A DNA stretch of 64,000 nt from Lagopus muta. Its lineage: Eukaryota > Chordata > Aves > Galliformes > Phasianidae. Under the pieces are notes generated by a model. It was not told the origin of the DNA. It saw nothing but the letters and a program-made list of their open reading frames with translations, and made no database searches. The translations under genes and the position numbers were made by a program. Position 1 is the stretch's first letter; every line of letters starts with the position of its first letter. The DNA lies in contig NC_064435.1 of assembly GCF_023343835.1 (NCBI RefSeq), forward strand, positions 88,444,788 to 88,508,787, read 5' to 3'. Shown piece by piece: positions 62,804 through 64,000 of the stretch.

Positions 62804-64000
62804 CACTACTGTGTTAATACTTAGGAGATAAAAAGATCTACACAAAATGTTCCAAACTCACTCACACACAGACAAATCAGAAAAGTATTCTCTGTATTAA
62901 GCACAAGACTGAGTGTCTGCACTTCGATGGCTGTTACGAACCTAGGGGTCACATTGAACTGTCATGCCTCTGTATTATCCTAAAACAACCCATGTATGTT
63001 AAGGACAAAAGGTAGGGTTTCAATTTTCTCATTGATGGCAGTCAGGGCAGGATTTCTTGATAATTACTAATCAGAATCTGGTGGTACTTAAGTCAGCACT
63101 TGGGTCACGAATCCTTTAAGATATGCACGCATCTGGGATTCCAGCTTTATTTAAAGATGATCATTGGAAAGCTTATTCCCAAGACCTCAAACTTGGAAAT
63201 TAATCAGAATATTCAGCATCCAAATTTTAAGTATGAGGTAGTAGTGCGACAACCAATAAATAATGAAATTTGGTAATCTTTGCAGAGCTATGATGACAGC
63301 ACAACTCCTGGAGGTCTGGAATCATAAACAGGGTCGTCTTCCTAACCAAAATAATTAAATATCATCAATATCTCCATTAAGTTAAAGGCCAGTCAAACTT
63401 TCAGTTAAAGAAATTTCTTGCTGCGTGGAAATGACAGCCAAAAATATTATCATCCAGAAGAAGGAATTCTATCAGGTGAGAGGAGAATACACAGATGCTA
63501 GTTACCCTTGCTTTTCTTGGCTAGGAGCTGGCTCAGTCTTTTGTTTCTGAATGCTGTGATAACCAATTCAGTTATATTTACTCAAGTATACGTGATGTTG
63601 CTTAGATATCTAAAATGTGACATTCCTAGCATATGCTTCCCACTGTTTGGGATGTTTAATGGTCACAATACAACTACAGAATAAAAGGCTCAAATGAGAA
63701 TCTAGTTGTACAGTTAGCAGTAAACTGTTCACAAACAAGGCTGCCTTGAAGAAGAGAACAAATGTGTTTCATATTACACCTTTATATCAACAGATACCCT
63801 GACTTAAGTGGTTATCCTGAACCAGCATGCCTCTGTAAAGGATGCACAGAGTTCTCACCAAGCTGAGTATCCGCACCTACATGTAGAACCACAGAGGCAG
63901 CAACAATCGAATGTAACAAATAGCCACGGGCTGGATAGCAGGCAGATGAGGTGGAAACACCTTGGAATTGTAGATTTTACTTTGAAATATGCTGCAGTGA
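62804..64000. other. Intergenic to window end, no feature recognised
   Basis: Unique-looking AT-rich sequence. Nothing supported. Confidence 0.55.

Noticed and set aside
1-64000. CRISPR arrays, bacterial operons, phage or other prokaryotic systems
   Set aside because: The sequence is vertebrate nuclear DNA with introns and LINEs; no regularly spaced direct repeats of that kind exist here.

Overview
The window looks like nuclear DNA from a bird, most likely a galliform (chicken, turkey or quail group). The evidence is a five-exon prolactin gene of avian type, about eighteen fragments of the avian CR1 retrotransposon, and two fragments that resemble the galliform mariner element Galluhop. The species was not determined. 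The DNA is AT-rich and gene-poor. I can support only one protein-coding gene; almost every other open frame is CR1 debris, a simple repeat or chance.

The gene is prolactin (PRL), on the minus strand from about 21.3 kb down to about 14.66 kb. Its five coding exons (28, 182, 108, 180 and 192 nt) join in frame into a 229-residue precursor with a 30-residue signal peptide. All six mature-hormone cysteines are present and every intron is GT-AG. A TATA box, two POU/Pit-1-like sites and a poly(A) signal can be seen. Intron 2 carries two CR1 3' ends antisense to the gene. Intron 4 has a G18 run in the sense strand about 120 nt after its 5' splice site.

Layout: 0-3 kb holds a mariner-like remnant and a 2-kb CR1 with decayed reverse transcriptase (minus strand). 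3-14.6 kb is mostly unique sequence, interrupted at 10 kb by a 425-nt pure-purine tract with 57 exact GGGAA copies. 14.6-21.5 kb is PRL. 22.5-33.3 kb is a CR1-rich zone with a second mariner-like remnant and a 316-bp solo LTR nested in a CR1 with a 5-bp target duplication. 33-42.8 kb is mostly unique sequence with two MIR-like SINE traces and one GC-richer patch. 42.8-49.5 kb has scattered CR1 pieces. 49.5-56.2 kb shows no recognised feature. 56.2-58.8 kb has an old CR1 end followed by a 2.3-kb CR1 (plus strand), nearly identical to the one at 1-3 kb but inverted. The rest is unique apart from one CR1 end at 62.6 kb.

I found no previously undescribed gene system. The most informative signals are the inverted pair of near-identical CR1 copies sharing a nonsense codon, the nested solo LTR, the long polypurine block, and the homopolymer tracts beside the PRL promoter and in its intron 4.
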